Source: Methylophilus sp. 13 (GTDB lineage: Bacteria > Pseudomonadota > Gammaproteobacteria > Burkholderiales > Methylophilaceae). Taken from it: a stretch of DNA of 64,000 bases. Both the position numbers and the translations under genes were made by a program. Of the stretch, positions 48,288-57,026 are shown piece after piece; the first letter of the stretch is position 1; every line of letters starts with the position of its first letter. Location of the stretch: positions 310,001 to 374,000 of the forward strand of contig NZ_JADKYR010000002.1 of NCBI RefSeq assembly GCF_015354335.1, in the 5' to 3' direction. The notes under the pieces are model-generated. The model did not search any database. It had not been told where the DNA came from and saw nothing but the letters and a program-made list of their open reading frames with translations.

Positions 48288-49832
48288 TTAAAAACCGAAT
48301 GCATCTTTCATGACTTGATAAATGTAGCTTTGCTCTTGTACCCCATGGACCAGATAGGCTTTAGGGCCGACGGCATAAATCGCAACCTCTTCACCAGCAT
48401 GCGTTTCAGAGCTCAGTGGCACCAGTGCCTCCTGGTGGAAATCTGGGTCCTCAGTATCTACGCCCGACATGTCGACCACGCGGCCTGCAGCAATCGCCTC
48501 ATTGTAAACCGCATCACCTGGTGAGTTAGTGTGATAGCCTGGGCCGTTGGCAAAGCTCACGGTGGTGTAAGGCTTGCCATCAGCCGCCAGGGTTGGCGTG
48601 GTTTTACCTGGCTCAACCACTTTACCCAAAATCGGGTTACCACGTTTTGGATAGCCGCCTATGGTCAGGGTGTGGCTATGGTCAGCTGTGACAATAATCA
48701 AGGTGTCGTTCAGATTCACTTTGGAAGCCGCTTCACGCACCGCATCTGACAGCGCCACCGCATCTTTAAAGGTACGGTAAGCATTGCCTGCATGAGAAGC
48801 ATGGTCAATCCGGCCACCTTCCACCATCAGGAAGAAGCCATTCTGGTTTTTCTTCAAAATGTCGATGGCCTTGCCCGTCATCTCTGCCAAAGAAGGCTCA
48901 CCAGCGATATCGTTCGGACGGTCTTGCTCGTATTCCATGTGGGAGGGGTTGAACAAGCCCAAGACTTTATTGGTCGTGGCTGGATTCAAGGCATTGAATG
49001 CCGATTGATTTTCGATATAGACGCCACCAAACTTGTTCACATATTCTTGCGTCAGGTTACGGCCATCGGTACGGCGGCCTTTGGCGCCTTCGATATCCTT
49101 AATACTGTTAGGCAAAAAGTAGCTACGGCCACCGCCAAATACGACATCAACGCCATCGCCAAGCTTGCCATTGCCAAAGTTATCAATCAGTTGTGCGGCA
49201 ATATCCTTGACGCCATTGCTAGCCGCCGCCGCTGACAGGTTAGCATTGGCTTCCCAGTCACGGTTGGAAATATGTGCATAGGTGGCTGCCGGGGTGGCAT
49301 GCGTGATACGGGCAGTCGACACCACACCAGTGGCTTTGCCAGCTTGCTCGGCCTGTTCCAGCAGGGTGGTTACTTTATTCGCATTGATCACAGCAGGGTT
49401 AGCCTCATTGCGCGGAACAGACTGGTTCAATGAAATGATGCCGTCATTGGTTTTCACGCCAGAAATAATGGCGGTCATGGTCGGTGCAGAGTCAGAGGTC
49501 TGCTGGTTGGTCGAATAAGTTTTGGACAGGGCCACATAAGGGAACTCTTCAAAAGACAGTTTGTTGCGCTCACCATCCTTGCCTTTGAGCTGACCTTCAA
49601 AAATACGCGCGCCAGTGACTGTCGAAATCCCCATACCGTCGCCGACAAACAAAATCACGTTTTTGGCTTTGCGTGCATTCGGTACCAGTTTTTTACTGTC
49701 GCTCAGGCTGGCTGCGCCATCGTTGAGCCAGAACTGGGCGTTTTCCTCAGCCATCAAAGGTTGTGTCAGGGAGACTTGTGTCCCCAGCAGCATGGCCAAC
49801 AGAGCAGTACGTTTTAAGTTAAACAGTTGCAT
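48288..49832 (-). CDS. Alkaline phosphatase (PhoA superfamily)
   Basis: Periplasmic or secreted phosphomonoesterase releasing phosphate. The 514-residue protein has a signal peptide (cleavage after about residue 28, QPLMA), the metal-binding Asp65 in LFVGDGMG, the nucleophile Ser115 in TSDSAPTMTA, and later metal sites MVEGGRIDHASHAGN, VTADHSHTLTIGG and GYHTNSPGD. This is the complete PhoA catalytic set in the longer bacterial form. It lies 30 bp behind a PEP-CTERM gene and before an unknown secreted protein, all leftward. Confidence 0.95.
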   Translation of the reverse strand: MQLFNLKRTALLAMLLGTQVSLTQPLMAEENAQFWLNDGAASLSDSKKLVPNARKAKNVILFVGDGMGISTVTGARIFEGQLKGKDGERNKLSFEEFPYVALSKTYSTNQQTSDSAPTMTAIISGVKTNDGIISLNQSVPRNEANPAVINANKVTTLLEQAEQAGKATGVVSTARITHATPAATYAHISNRDWEANANLSAAAASNGVKDIAAQLIDNFGNGKLGDGVDVVFGGGRSYFLPNSIKDIEGAKGRRTDGRNLTQEYVNKFGGVYIENQSAFNALNPATTNKVLGLFNPSHMEYEQDRPNDIAGEPSLAEMTGKAIDILKKNQNGFFLMVEGGRIDHASHAGNAYRTFKDAVALSDAVREAASKVNLNDTLIIVTADHSHTLTIGGYPKRGNPILGKVVEPGKTTPTLAADGKPYTTVSFANGPGYHTNSPGDAVYNEAIAAGRVVDMSGVDTEDPDFHQEALVPLSSETHAGEEVAIYAVGPKAYLVHGVQEQSYIYQVMKDAFGF

Positions 49833-49862
49833 GATTGTTTCCTCAAAGATATTCGTTATAAG

Positions 49863-50609
49863 TTATTGTGCGCGTCTACGCATGATGGCGGCAATCAAAC
49901 CAAGCCCCACCAGCATCAAGGCATTGGTATCCGCTTCTGGGACTGCAGAAGCCGTTTGCAAGCTAATATTGTCTACGCCCAATTGAAGAGAACCCTGGTT
50001 GGCGACACTGGCGAAGCGCAACATGAATTGGCCACCGCCAGACAGGATGGAGGTCAGGTCAAACTGGTAGCTCAGGTAGTTGTTGGCAGCCAGCGTGCCA
50101 TTGGCACCGCCCAGATACAGGCTCTGCAGGACATCGCCCTGGCTGGTAGAAAAAGGATCACTGCCCGCCTTTAAGATATCCACACGGATATGCTGGTTTG
50201 GATGATCGGTTGCGTCAACGGTGTAATCAAGGCCACCTGCATCGACAGCACTGCTGGCTGACTGATTGTTGACAAACATTTGGAAGGTCAAGGTCGCCTG
50301 GCTGACCGCCGACGTCGTAAAGTTTTGATACAAAATGTTGCTGGCCAGGCCGTTATTATCAAGCAAACCGTAATGTGTGCCCTGATAAGCGCCAACGGTG
50401 GTGTTTCCGGTGACTTCAGTCGTGGTGCCTTGCTGTGCCAGTACGCTCCCAAGGATGCCAGCTTCAGCCACTTGCCAGCCGACGATGTCATAGGCGTCTA
50501 CACCCTGCACCTCGAAGCCACCATTTTGGATTAATTCAGCGGCGTGTGCTTGAGAGAGCAAAGTCGCTCCCATCAACCCAGCCATGAGCCAAGGTTTCAA
50601 TGTCATCAT
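49863..50609 (-). CDS. PEP-CTERM sorted extracellular protein
   Basis: A 248-residue exported protein. It has a signal peptide (MTLKPWLMAGLMGATLLSQAHA), a beta-rich domain beginning ELIQNGGFEVQG (a carbohydrate-binding or choice-of-anchor-like start), and a C-terminal sorting signal at 221-248: VPEADTNALML, a hydrophobic span and a final RRRAQ. VPEA replaces the canonical VPEP but the tripartite form is clear. PEP-CTERM proteins are processed by exosortase and exported with exopolysaccharide. The alkaline phosphatase gene follows after 30 bp and probably shares its transcript. AGAGGA precedes the two tandem ATGs. Confidence 0.9.
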   Translation of the reverse strand: MMTLKPWLMAGLMGATLLSQAHAAELIQNGGFEVQGVDAYDIVGWQVAEAGILGSVLAQQGTTTEVTGNTTVGAYQGTHYGLLDNNGLASNILYQNFTTSAVSQATLTFQMFVNNQSASSAVDAGGLDYTVDATDHPNQHIRVDILKAGSDPFSTSQGDVLQSLYLGGANGTLAANNYLSYQFDLTSILSGGGQFMLRFASVANQGSLQLGVDNISLQTASAVPEADTNALMLVGLGLIAAIMRRRAQ

Positions 50610-50658
50610 TCATCCTCTCGCAGATGGTTATATTACGTTTTTGTACACGGTTAAGTGC

Positions 50659-50679
50659 CTGTCATGTCACAAGTCATTT
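50659..50679 (+). promoter_or_regulatory. Weak Pho-box-like sequence, rightward
   Basis: CTGTCAT, then five bases, then AAGTCAT (5 of 7 match). The repeat unit spacing is 12 rather than the canonical 11 bp, and the plus-strand gene is about 285 bp away. It lies in the 354-bp divergent gap 50610-50963, which holds no gene. Confidence 0.25.
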
Positions 50680-50735
50680 GCTTGTGTTAGCCCATGCATT
50701 CTTGAAAAACTCTGTGTCAGACAGGTTACGGAAAC

Positions 50736-50753
50736 ATGAAATTTATGTGACAT
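50736..50753 (-). promoter_or_regulatory. Weak Pho-box-like sequence, leftward
   Basis: Read leftward: ATGTCAC, an AT-only 4-nt spacer ATAA, then ATTTCAT, with the right 11-bp period but 5 of 7 matches per half. It faces the PEP-CTERM/alkaline phosphatase operon, about 125 bp upstream. No good -10 follows at the expected distance. Confidence 0.3.
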
Positions 50754-50963
50754 GCCTGACTAGTTTTGAGCTGTTCAACACCCGCTAAAACATTAAAAAA
50801 TGTAAGCCAGTATTGGGTTCACGCAACCTTCATAAAACCATCACGCCCACTAGTCATGATGAGCTACGTTTCAGGCGCAGGACCACTGAATACCTGTTAC
50901 ACAGCCAGGTTAAGATTTCCGTGCTCAAGAATTGTTCTTGTGCTCTTGATATGGGGATGATTT

Positions 50964-53054
50964 ATGAATTTTTTTCGTTTGTTACCAATTTCTGCTGCAG
51001 TATGGATGGCCTTAAGCGGATCAGCTTTCGCCGCGGCCAGCACCGCTGGTGTTGTGATCGGCTTGCATGGCGCCAAGCTTGCCAATACCCTGGTTTGCAT
51101 TGACGCCAACCTGAATGCCCGCTGTGACAGCGGTGAAGTCAGCACACAGACCAATGCCAACGGCGAGTTTAACCTGGCAGGCCATGGTGCTCTGGTGGCG
51201 CAAGCAGGGAAGTCTGTGTACCGCGCAGCTGCCGAAAACACGACCGTTGTCAGTGCGTTGAGCACCGAAATCCTGGCGCTCATGGAAGGCAGCAATCTTG
51301 ATTACATGACCGCACGCGATCGTCTGGCCGCCAGACTACACGTCAGCGGATCACAGCTCGAAGCTGACTTCACACAAACGAGCACTGGCGCCGACCTTGA
51401 CAGCCTGATGACCGAAAACGATGAGCTGCAAAATCGCCTTGCCGAAGCGGTGCGTGAGGCTGGCAGCAAAGGCAATCTGAATAAAGCGCTGAGCAACCGT
51501 CTAAATCTGGACAAAATCGAGCATTTTGTCGTGATCTACCTCGAAAACCGCAGTTTTGACAATCTGTTTGGCAAATATCCAGGCGCCAACGGCCTGAATA
51601 CACCGCAAGCTAAAGCGATCAAACAGGTAGACCGAGACTACACCACGACGCTGACCACCTTGCCACCGGCTTGGGGTGGCATGCTGGCCAATGGCCAGAA
51701 AAACACCGCTGGCCAGACCATCACCCAGGCACAAACCACTGGGGTGTGGCCCAATGCGCCCTTTCAGGTCGATGCCACGAGTGACCAGTTTGGCTATGGC
51801 CTGGTGACTGGTAACAACATCACCCGCGATCTGTATCACCGCTTTTTTGAGAACGCCATGCAAATCAATGACGGCCAGAATAACCTTTATGCGGCCTTTA
51901 GTGATGCCGGTGGTTTATCCATGGGTTATTTTGATGGTAGCAAAATGCAACTGTGGGGGCTGGCGAAAAAGTACACCCTGGCAGATAACTTTTACCAGGC
52001 CGCATACGGCGGTTCATTCTTGAACCACCAGTATCTGGTCTGCGCTTGCGCACCGGCAATTTCCGCTGATACCGTCGCCAATAACAAAGCTTCTCTCAAC
52101 GTCTTGACTACCCCAGTCAACGGCGTGCCACAATTGGCCCGCAACAGCTCCATGAGCGCCTCTGCGATTGGCACCAACGCGACCAACACCTCATTCAAGA
52201 GCGGCAATATTGCCCCATTGGACTACTTTGGTGCGGGTGATGGCTATCGCGCCGTGAACACCATGCAGCCACCATTCCAACCCAGTGGCAATGCGCCGGT
52301 GACCAGCGCCTCAGGTAACCAGCTGCTGTACGCCAATCCATCGGCTTCCACCACCTTACCAGCACAAACCATCACCACCATTGCAGACCTGCTGGATAGC
52401 AAGCAAATCAGCTGGAAATGGTACTCAGGCGGCTGGAATGATGCGGTCAATGATCGCGGCAATGTCTACAAGTCAAACAGCTTTGGCGTGGCAGATGCGA
52501 CCCATGGCGACTTTCAGGCCCATCACCAGCCATTTAACTACTATGCAAATTTTGACCCAGTGGCCCATGGCACCTACCGTAACAGCCACCTGCAAGACCG
52601 TGCAGATTTGTTGAATGACATTACACAAGGCACCTTGCCAGCCGTGTCGTTCTATAAACCGATTGGCAACCTGAACCAGCACCCAGGCTATACCAACGTC
52701 ACCAATGCGGATGATGAAGTGATGACCATCATCAGCCAGTTGCAAAACAGCCCGCAATGGAATAACACCCTGGTATTGATTACCTATGATGAATTTGGCG
52801 GCCAGTTTGACCATGCCGTGCCTCCTAAAGGCGATTTGATCGGGCCAGGCACACGTATTCCGGCCTTGATCATTTCACCTTTTGCCAAAAAAGGCGCCGT
52901 GGATCATACCCAGTATGACACCGGTTCTGCCTTGCGTTTTATCACACACCGCTACTCACTGCCGCCATTGGACGGCCTGAAAAAGCGTGATGAAACCTTG
53001 CAAAGCAATGGTGCCAACATCATGGGCGACCTGACCAACGCCCTGGCATTCTAA
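50964..53054 (+). CDS. Secreted phosphoesterase (phospholipase C/acid phosphatase family, PF04185 type)
   Basis: A 696-residue exported hydrolase. It has a signal peptide (to about residue 24, SGSAFA), then an unusual N-terminal domain with CIDANLNARCDSGE (45-58), an acidic metal-binding-like loop between Cys45 and Cys54, and a helical linker. The catalytic domain starts near residue 185 with HFVVIYLENRSFDNLFG (ENRSFD 194-199 includes the metal and nucleophile region of this family), and later has DEFGGQFDHAVPP and a GPGTRIPALIISPFAKKG block. Relatives cleave phosphate monoesters or phospholipids in the periplasm or outside. It is divergent from the PEP-CTERM/alkaline phosphatase operon, and a second PEP-CTERM gene follows after 71 bp. 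Confidence 0.9.
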   Translation: MNFFRLLPISAAVWMALSGSAFAAASTAGVVIGLHGAKLANTLVCIDANLNARCDSGEVSTQTNANGEFNLAGHGALVAQAGKSVYRAAAENTTVVSALSTEILALMEGSNLDYMTARDRLAARLHVSGSQLEADFTQTSTGADLDSLMTENDELQNRLAEAVREAGSKGNLNKALSNRLNLDKIEHFVVIYLENRSFDNLFGKYPGANGLNTPQAKAIKQVDRDYTTTLTTLPPAWGGMLANGQKNTAGQTITQAQTTGVWPNAPFQVDATSDQFGYGLVTGNNITRDLYHRFFENAMQINDGQNNLYAAFSDAGGLSMGYFDGSKMQLWGLAKKYTLADNFYQAAYGGSFLNHQYLVCACAPAISADTVANNKASLNVLTTPVNGVPQLARNSSMSASAIGTNATNTSFKSGNIAPLDYFGAGDGYRAVNTMQPPFQPSGNAPVTSASGNQLLYANPSASTTLPAQTITTIADLLDSKQISWKWYSGGWNDAVNDRGNVYKSNSFGVADATHGDFQAHHQPFNYYANFDPVAHGTYRNSHLQDRADLLNDITQGTLPAVSFYKPIGNLNQHPGYTNVTNADDEVMTIISQLQNSPQWNNTLVLITYDEFGGQFDHAVPPKGDLIGPGTRIPALIISPFAKKGAVDHTQYDTGSALRFITHRYSLPPLDGLKKRDETLQSNGANIMGDLTNALAF

Positions 53055-53125
53055 TCATTACAACATACGGCGCAGTTGGGTATCCCCAATTGCGCTGACT
53101 GAATCTTAACTTCTGGAGAAGAATC

Positions 53126-53746
53126 ATGATCAAATCTTTGGGCTTTGCCACCCTGCTGGCCTTCACCTTCGCATCCAACAGCAGTGTTGCGGCCACCCCT
53201 ACCATCGTGTTTTCAAGTGCTGACTATGTGAGCGAATCTGCCGCTTTCGGTAGTTACATCATCGATAACACGGATTATCTGGGTGTACGCCTTACCTTGA
53301 GCAGCAGCATGGATATTTCCTACATTGGCGGTAACTTCAGCCAATTCTCCGATGGCAATATCTTTGGGGCGATCGTCAGAGCCGGTGACTGGAATAGCAG
53401 CACCCTGGGCGCCAACAGCCTGGCACATACCGTCTTTGCAGCGACCGGTGGCGATCAACTCGCTTCACTGGGCAGCACCGTTCATCTGGCCGCAGGCAGC
53501 TATGACATCATCTTTGGTTCCGGTCAATTTGGCGCGACTGGCTACAGTGCACTGGTTGACACACAAGATGCCGCCAGTACCAGCAATATGTTCCAAAGTA
53601 CCGATGCAGGTGTGACCATCAGCGCGCTGTCCGGCACGGCTGTACGCGTAACCGCCGCTGCAGTCCCAGAAGCCAGCAACACTGCGATGATGCTGGCCGG
53701 CCTGGGCTTGACTGGCCTGATGCTGCGCAGACGCCAGTCCAAATAA
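53126..53746 (+). CDS. PEP-CTERM sorted extracellular protein, second
   Basis: A 206-residue exported protein with a signal peptide (MIKSLGFATLLAFTFASNSSVA), a beta-rich, cysteine-free middle domain, and a C-terminal PEP-CTERM signal at 178-206 (VPEASNTAMMLAGLGLTG, then LRRRQSK). Ribosome-binding site TGGAG lies 7-8 nt upstream. It follows the phosphoesterase gene by 71 bp on the same strand and is followed by a terminator, mirroring the pairing of a PEP-CTERM gene with a phosphatase on the other side of the divergent region. Confidence 0.9.
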   Translation: MIKSLGFATLLAFTFASNSSVAATPTIVFSSADYVSESAAFGSYIIDNTDYLGVRLTLSSSMDISYIGGNFSQFSDGNIFGAIVRAGDWNSSTLGANSLAHTVFAATGGDQLASLGSTVHLAAGSYDIIFGSGQFGATGYSALVDTQDAASTSNMFQSTDAGVTISALSGTAVRVTAAAVPEASNTAMMLAGLGLTGLMLRRRQSK

Positions 53747-53765
53747 TCACATTTCTGTGCCCAAC

Positions 53766-53799
53766 AAAGCGGATGAGCAGCCTGTTTATCCGCTTTTTT
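53766..53799 (+). terminator. Terminator after the second PEP-CTERM gene
   Basis: 9-bp stem AAAGCGGAT/ATCCGCTTT with a 13-nt loop running into further T. It ends 20 bp before the peroxidase start, so the peroxidase is either read through or separately expressed. Confidence 0.8.
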
Positions 53800-53818
53800 A
53801 CTCACCTCATTCACAGCC

Positions 53819-55075
53819 ATGCTCAACTTGAAAACATTATTGCTGACCGTGCTTTGCTTCTCTTCTTTGCAATTGACAGCTCAGGAAGATGAAGCCTTAG
53901 TCCCGCCGCTGGTACAAGAACCCCAGGCGGCCATTAAACTGTCACCCACCTCACGCACTCAGGCATTGACGGCGCTGGGTAAACGTCTGTTTCATGATGC
54001 GCAACTATCGGCTTCGGGCAAGTTATCCTGTGCCAGCTGCCATCAGGCCCAGCACGCGTTTACGCCAGGCAACCCGCAGCCGGTTCAAAAGGGCGGTGAC
54101 CATATACAGTTAATGGGGACGCGGGCAGTGCCTACCCTGATGTACTTGCAATCGACCCCGCCTTTCACAGAACACTACACGGAAGATGAAGGCTTACAGC
54201 CTGGCCTGGATAATGGTCCGGCAGGCGGTTTTACCTGGGATGGCCGCGTCAATACACTGGCCGAGCAAGCAAAAATCCCTTTGTTTTCGAGCAATGAAAT
54301 GGCCTCGACACCGAGCCTGCTGACCAAAAGAATACGCAAGGCTTATCCCCAGGCGTTCAGCCAGTTGTTTGGCACGGCCAGCTTGCAATCCGACGCCGCC
54401 ATCACGGATGCGGTTTTATTGGCACTGCAAACCTACCAGCAAGACGCGACAGAATTTGCGCCCTATTCCAGCAAGTTTGATCACGTCATGCAAGGCCAGG
54501 CCCGCTTTACCCCATTGGAAGAAAAAGGCCTGCGGCTATTTATGGATCCCAACAAAGGCAACTGTACCAGTTGTCACCAGGCAGCAGTCGTCCATGGTGC
54601 CCTGCCGCAATTTACCGATCATGGCTATGCTGCGCTGGGTCTGCCACGCAATCCACACATCGCGCAAAATCATGACCGGCACTATTACGACCTCGGCTTG
54701 TGCGGCCCGGCCAGACAGGATTTGAATGCAGAGTACTGTGGCTTGTTTAAGGTGCCGACGCTGCGCAATGTGGCGCGCAAAAAAAGCTTTTTCCATAATG
54801 GCGTGGTACACACCCTCAGAGATGCCGTGCGCTTTTATGCCGAACGCGATACCGCGCCAGAAAAATGGTATCCGCATGACCGTACCGGCAAGCGCCTCAA
54901 ATTCAATGACCTGCCAGAAAAGTATCAAGACAATATCGAGATGAAAGCCCCATTTGGCCAGCAGCCTGGTGACCCCGCTCCGCTGGATGCAAAGGAGATC
55001 GACGCGATTGTGGCCTTTTTAAAAACGCTCAACGATGAAGCGCGCACTGGCAGCCGCCTGGCCAAAGCACCATAA
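53819..55075 (+). CDS. Di-haem cytochrome c peroxidase / MauG-family protein
   Basis: A 418-residue periplasmic protein with a signal peptide (MLNLKTLLLTVLCFSSLQLTA). Two c-type haem sites are seen: Cys71-Ala-Ser-Cys-His75 (LSCASCHQAQHAF) and Cys249-Thr-Ser-Cys-His253 (GNCTSCHQAA). Other family blocks are GKRLFHDAQLSASGKLSC, NDGPAGGFTWDGRV-type text and LRNVARKKSFFHNGVV. It may reduce hydrogen peroxide or, like MauG relatives, oxidise a substrate protein. Being the last gene of the phosphatase island its role there is unclear. The ribosome-binding site is weak. Confidence 0.92.
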   Translation: MLNLKTLLLTVLCFSSLQLTAQEDEALVPPLVQEPQAAIKLSPTSRTQALTALGKRLFHDAQLSASGKLSCASCHQAQHAFTPGNPQPVQKGGDHIQLMGTRAVPTLMYLQSTPPFTEHYTEDEGLQPGLDNGPAGGFTWDGRVNTLAEQAKIPLFSSNEMASTPSLLTKRIRKAYPQAFSQLFGTASLQSDAAITDAVLLALQTYQQDATEFAPYSSKFDHVMQGQARFTPLEEKGLRLFMDPNKGNCTSCHQAAVVHGALPQFTDHGYAALGLPRNPHIAQNHDRHYYDLGLCGPARQDLNAEYCGLFKVPTLRNVARKKSFFHNGVVHTLRDAVRFYAERDTAPEKWYPHDRTGKRLKFNDLPEKYQDNIEMKAPFGQQPGDPAPLDAKEIDAIVAFLKTLNDEARTGSRLAKAP

Positions 55076-55099
55076 CCGCAGCGCGCTATCCCAAAAAGA

Positions 55100-55130
55100 C
55101 AAAAAGAAAAAGCCCCGACGAGTCGGGGCC
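55100..55130 (-). terminator. Terminator of the 26-residue peptide gene
   Basis: 8-bp GC-rich stem GCCCCGAC/GTCGGGGC with a 2-nt loop; on the leftward strand it ends in CTTTTTCTTTTT. It lies 34 bp past the short gene's stop. The rightward strand has no T-run, so it mainly serves the leftward transcript. Confidence 0.85.
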
Positions 55131-55163
55131 AAAGAGACTTTAAACTTGAAAAACACGCCACAA

Positions 55164-55244
55164 TTACACAAAAGCATCCAAAATGCTGACAATGAGCAGG
55201 ATGAGCAATCCAAACCATAATACTTTTAGATTAAACCCTGTCAT
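55164..55244 (-). CDS. 26-residue hydrophobic membrane peptide
   Basis: A short gene missed by normal length limits. It reads MTGFNLKVLWFGLLILLIV, then SILDAFV and TAA: one membrane helix with a single basic residue near the N-terminus and an Asp near the C-terminus. AAGGACACAAGAA precedes the ATG, giving AGGA with about 8-9 nt spacing. A strong terminator follows on the same strand. The region 55245-55413 upstream holds no other gene. No family is recognised; single-helix peptides of this size often bind a larger membrane protein, and the neighbouring permease (55414-56418, same strand, upstream) is one possible partner. Confidence 0.6.
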   Translation of the reverse strand: MTGFNLKVLWFGLLILLIVSILDAFV

Positions 55245-55413
55245 TTCTTGTGTCCTTGCGATGTGTGTAGAATACTTGTCTGGTTAAGCCGCCACAATGG
55301 CCCGTTCGGGTCATCTGTTTCAACCTCCGACCACGTCAGGCCAGACTGACAAATCTGAGCATGACCGCCATGGCTGATTAATGTTTTTACCGAATATCCA
55401 GACATTGCAGCCC

Positions 55414-56418
55414 TTAAACCCACTCCCGTGCCCGACACTCGCTTTTAAGGTAGGCATAGTAAACCGGCGCAGCGACGATGCCCGGCAGCCCAAAGGTGGC
55501 CTCCATCAGTAACATGGCGACCAGCAACTCCCAGGCGTGCGCGCGGATTTGCCCGCCAACAATACGCGCGTTTAAAAAGTATTCCAGCTTGTGAATGACG
55601 ATGAGAAAAGCCAGCGAGCCCATGGCGATCACAAAGGAATGACTGGTACTGACTATGACAATCACGGTATTGGACATCAGGTTGCCCACCACAGGCAGCA
55701 AGCCAACCAAAAAGGTAATCGCAATCATGGTCTTGGTGAATGGTAGATGTACACCGCACAACGGCAAAATCACGATCAGGTAAATCGCGGTCAGGCTGGC
55801 GTTGACCGCGGAAATTTTCACCTGCGCAAACACGATATTTTTAAACGCCAGCGCAAACAGCGTGATGCGATTGAGCAGGCTTTGCGCAAGCGGTTTATGG
55901 TTACCGTGTGTTTGCACATCATGCAAGGCGACCATGGCCCCGATCACCATGCCGATCAGAATATGCGCCAGATGATGCCCGGCCTCCTTGCCCAGCAATT
56001 GCCAATCTGCCGAATGTGAACGTAACCACTCAATCACGGTTTGCTGCAAGGTAATCGCATCATCAGGCAAACGCTCGTTGAGCCAGGGCGGCAACACTTT
56101 GCGCGAGTCTTCAATGATTTTAGCCAGTTGATCAAACAACATGGCCAAACCGCCGCTGTCACTGCGGATCAGCGTTACAATCCCCATGCCCAAGGCAACC
56201 AGCAGGCCGATCACTAGCGTGGCAATCAGCATGACTGCCAGCCATTTGGCATATTTACCCGGCAATTTGCGTGCAATCAGCGGCGAAATGACATGAATCA
56301 GCTCAAACACCAGCATGCCGACCAGTAACGCGGGCAATAATTGCACCTGCAATACCAGCCACATTAACCCTACCATGAGCAAACAGGTGGCAGTATCCAG
56401 TCGTTGGGTTTGGTTCAC
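55414..56418 (-). CDS. AI-2E family transporter (YdiK/PerM-like permease)
   Basis: A 334-residue inner-membrane protein with about seven to eight helices, beginning with a GTG codon (GGAG 8 nt upstream). N-terminal helices (LLMVGLMWLVLQVQLLPALLVG) are followed by a large soluble segment, then LIVILPLCGVHLPFTKTMIAITFLVGLLPVVGNLMSNT and LNARIVGGQIRAHAWELLVAMLL, typical of the family. Members export diverse small molecules or sodium/protons; AI-2 export is only one documented case. The substrate is unknown. Confidence 0.88.
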   Translation of the reverse strand: MNQTQRLDTATCLLMVGLMWLVLQVQLLPALLVGMLVFELIHVISPLIARKLPGKYAKWLAVMLIATLVIGLLVALGMGIVTLIRSDSGGLAMLFDQLAKIIEDSRKVLPPWLNERLPDDAITLQQTVIEWLRSHSADWQLLGKEAGHHLAHILIGMVIGAMVALHDVQTHGNHKPLAQSLLNRITLFALAFKNIVFAQVKISAVNASLTAIYLIVILPLCGVHLPFTKTMIAITFLVGLLPVVGNLMSNTVIVIVSTSHSFVIAMGSLAFLIVIHKLEYFLNARIVGGQIRAHAWELLVAMLLMEATFGLPGIVAAPVYYAYLKSECRAREWV

Positions 56419-56458
56419 GTCGAACTCCGGTTCCTCAGTTGTTCAGTCTATTGCGCGA

Positions 56459-57016
56459 CTAAAACTTGGCGCGTATTTGTTGGGCGGCATCCATGGGCAG
56501 CTTGAGTAGAAAATGCACAGCCTCATCAAACTGCTTGTCCAGAATTTCGCCCTGGCACTTTTGTACTTCGCGGGTCAGTTCATCTACCCGTTTATAACTG
56601 GTTGAGATCTTCAGTTGCACCATCTCGACGAAAGGCATGTTTCCGGCTTGATCCATGGCCTGCTTGGCCGTGCCACCATACGCCCGCACCAAGCCGCCAG
56701 TGCCTAAATTGATGCCACCATAATAGCGCACCACCGCCACACAGCAATTGACATAATTCTGCCCATCCAGCATTTGCATGATGGGTTTACCCGCCGTGCC
56801 TGCCGGCTCACCGGCATCTGAAAACCGCGCGACGATGCCCTCTGGAGTTTTCATGCGAAACGCATACGCCAAGTGGCCGGCAGTTTGATGCTCGCTGGCA
56901 AACTGACGTAAAAACAGGGCCAGTTCGCGCTCGTTTTCACAGCGCTTGGCGCGGGCGATAAAGCGGGATTTATTGATGGTTTGATCGGCTTGACCGAGTT
57001 GGCTAAACGTTTGCAT
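56459..57016 (-). CDS. IMPACT/YigZ family protein
   Basis: A 185-residue protein (start 57016, MQTFSQLGQ; frame open to 57058 but into fhs). It has the UPF0029 N-domain signatures KSRFIARAKRC, TAGHLAYAFRM, FSDAGEPAGTAGKPI and VVRYYGGINLGTGGLVRAYGG, and a small C-terminal domain. YigZ-type proteins are linked to translation control by similarity to IMPACT, without a firm bacterial role. The ribosome-binding site is weak. Confidence 0.93.
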   Translation of the reverse strand: MQTFSQLGQADQTINKSRFIARAKRCENERELALFLRQFASEHQTAGHLAYAFRMKTPEGIVARFSDAGEPAGTAGKPIMQMLDGQNYVNCCVAVVRYYGGINLGTGGLVRAYGGTAKQAMDQAGNMPFVEMVQLKISTSYKRVDELTREVQKCQGEILDKQFDEAVHFLLKLPMDAAQQIRAKF

Positions 57017-57026
57017 GACACAGACT

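Noticed and set aside
50610-50963. Short frames in the divergent phosphatase gap
   Set aside because: No coding signs; the stretch is AT-rich and lies between two divergent starts, as expected for promoters.
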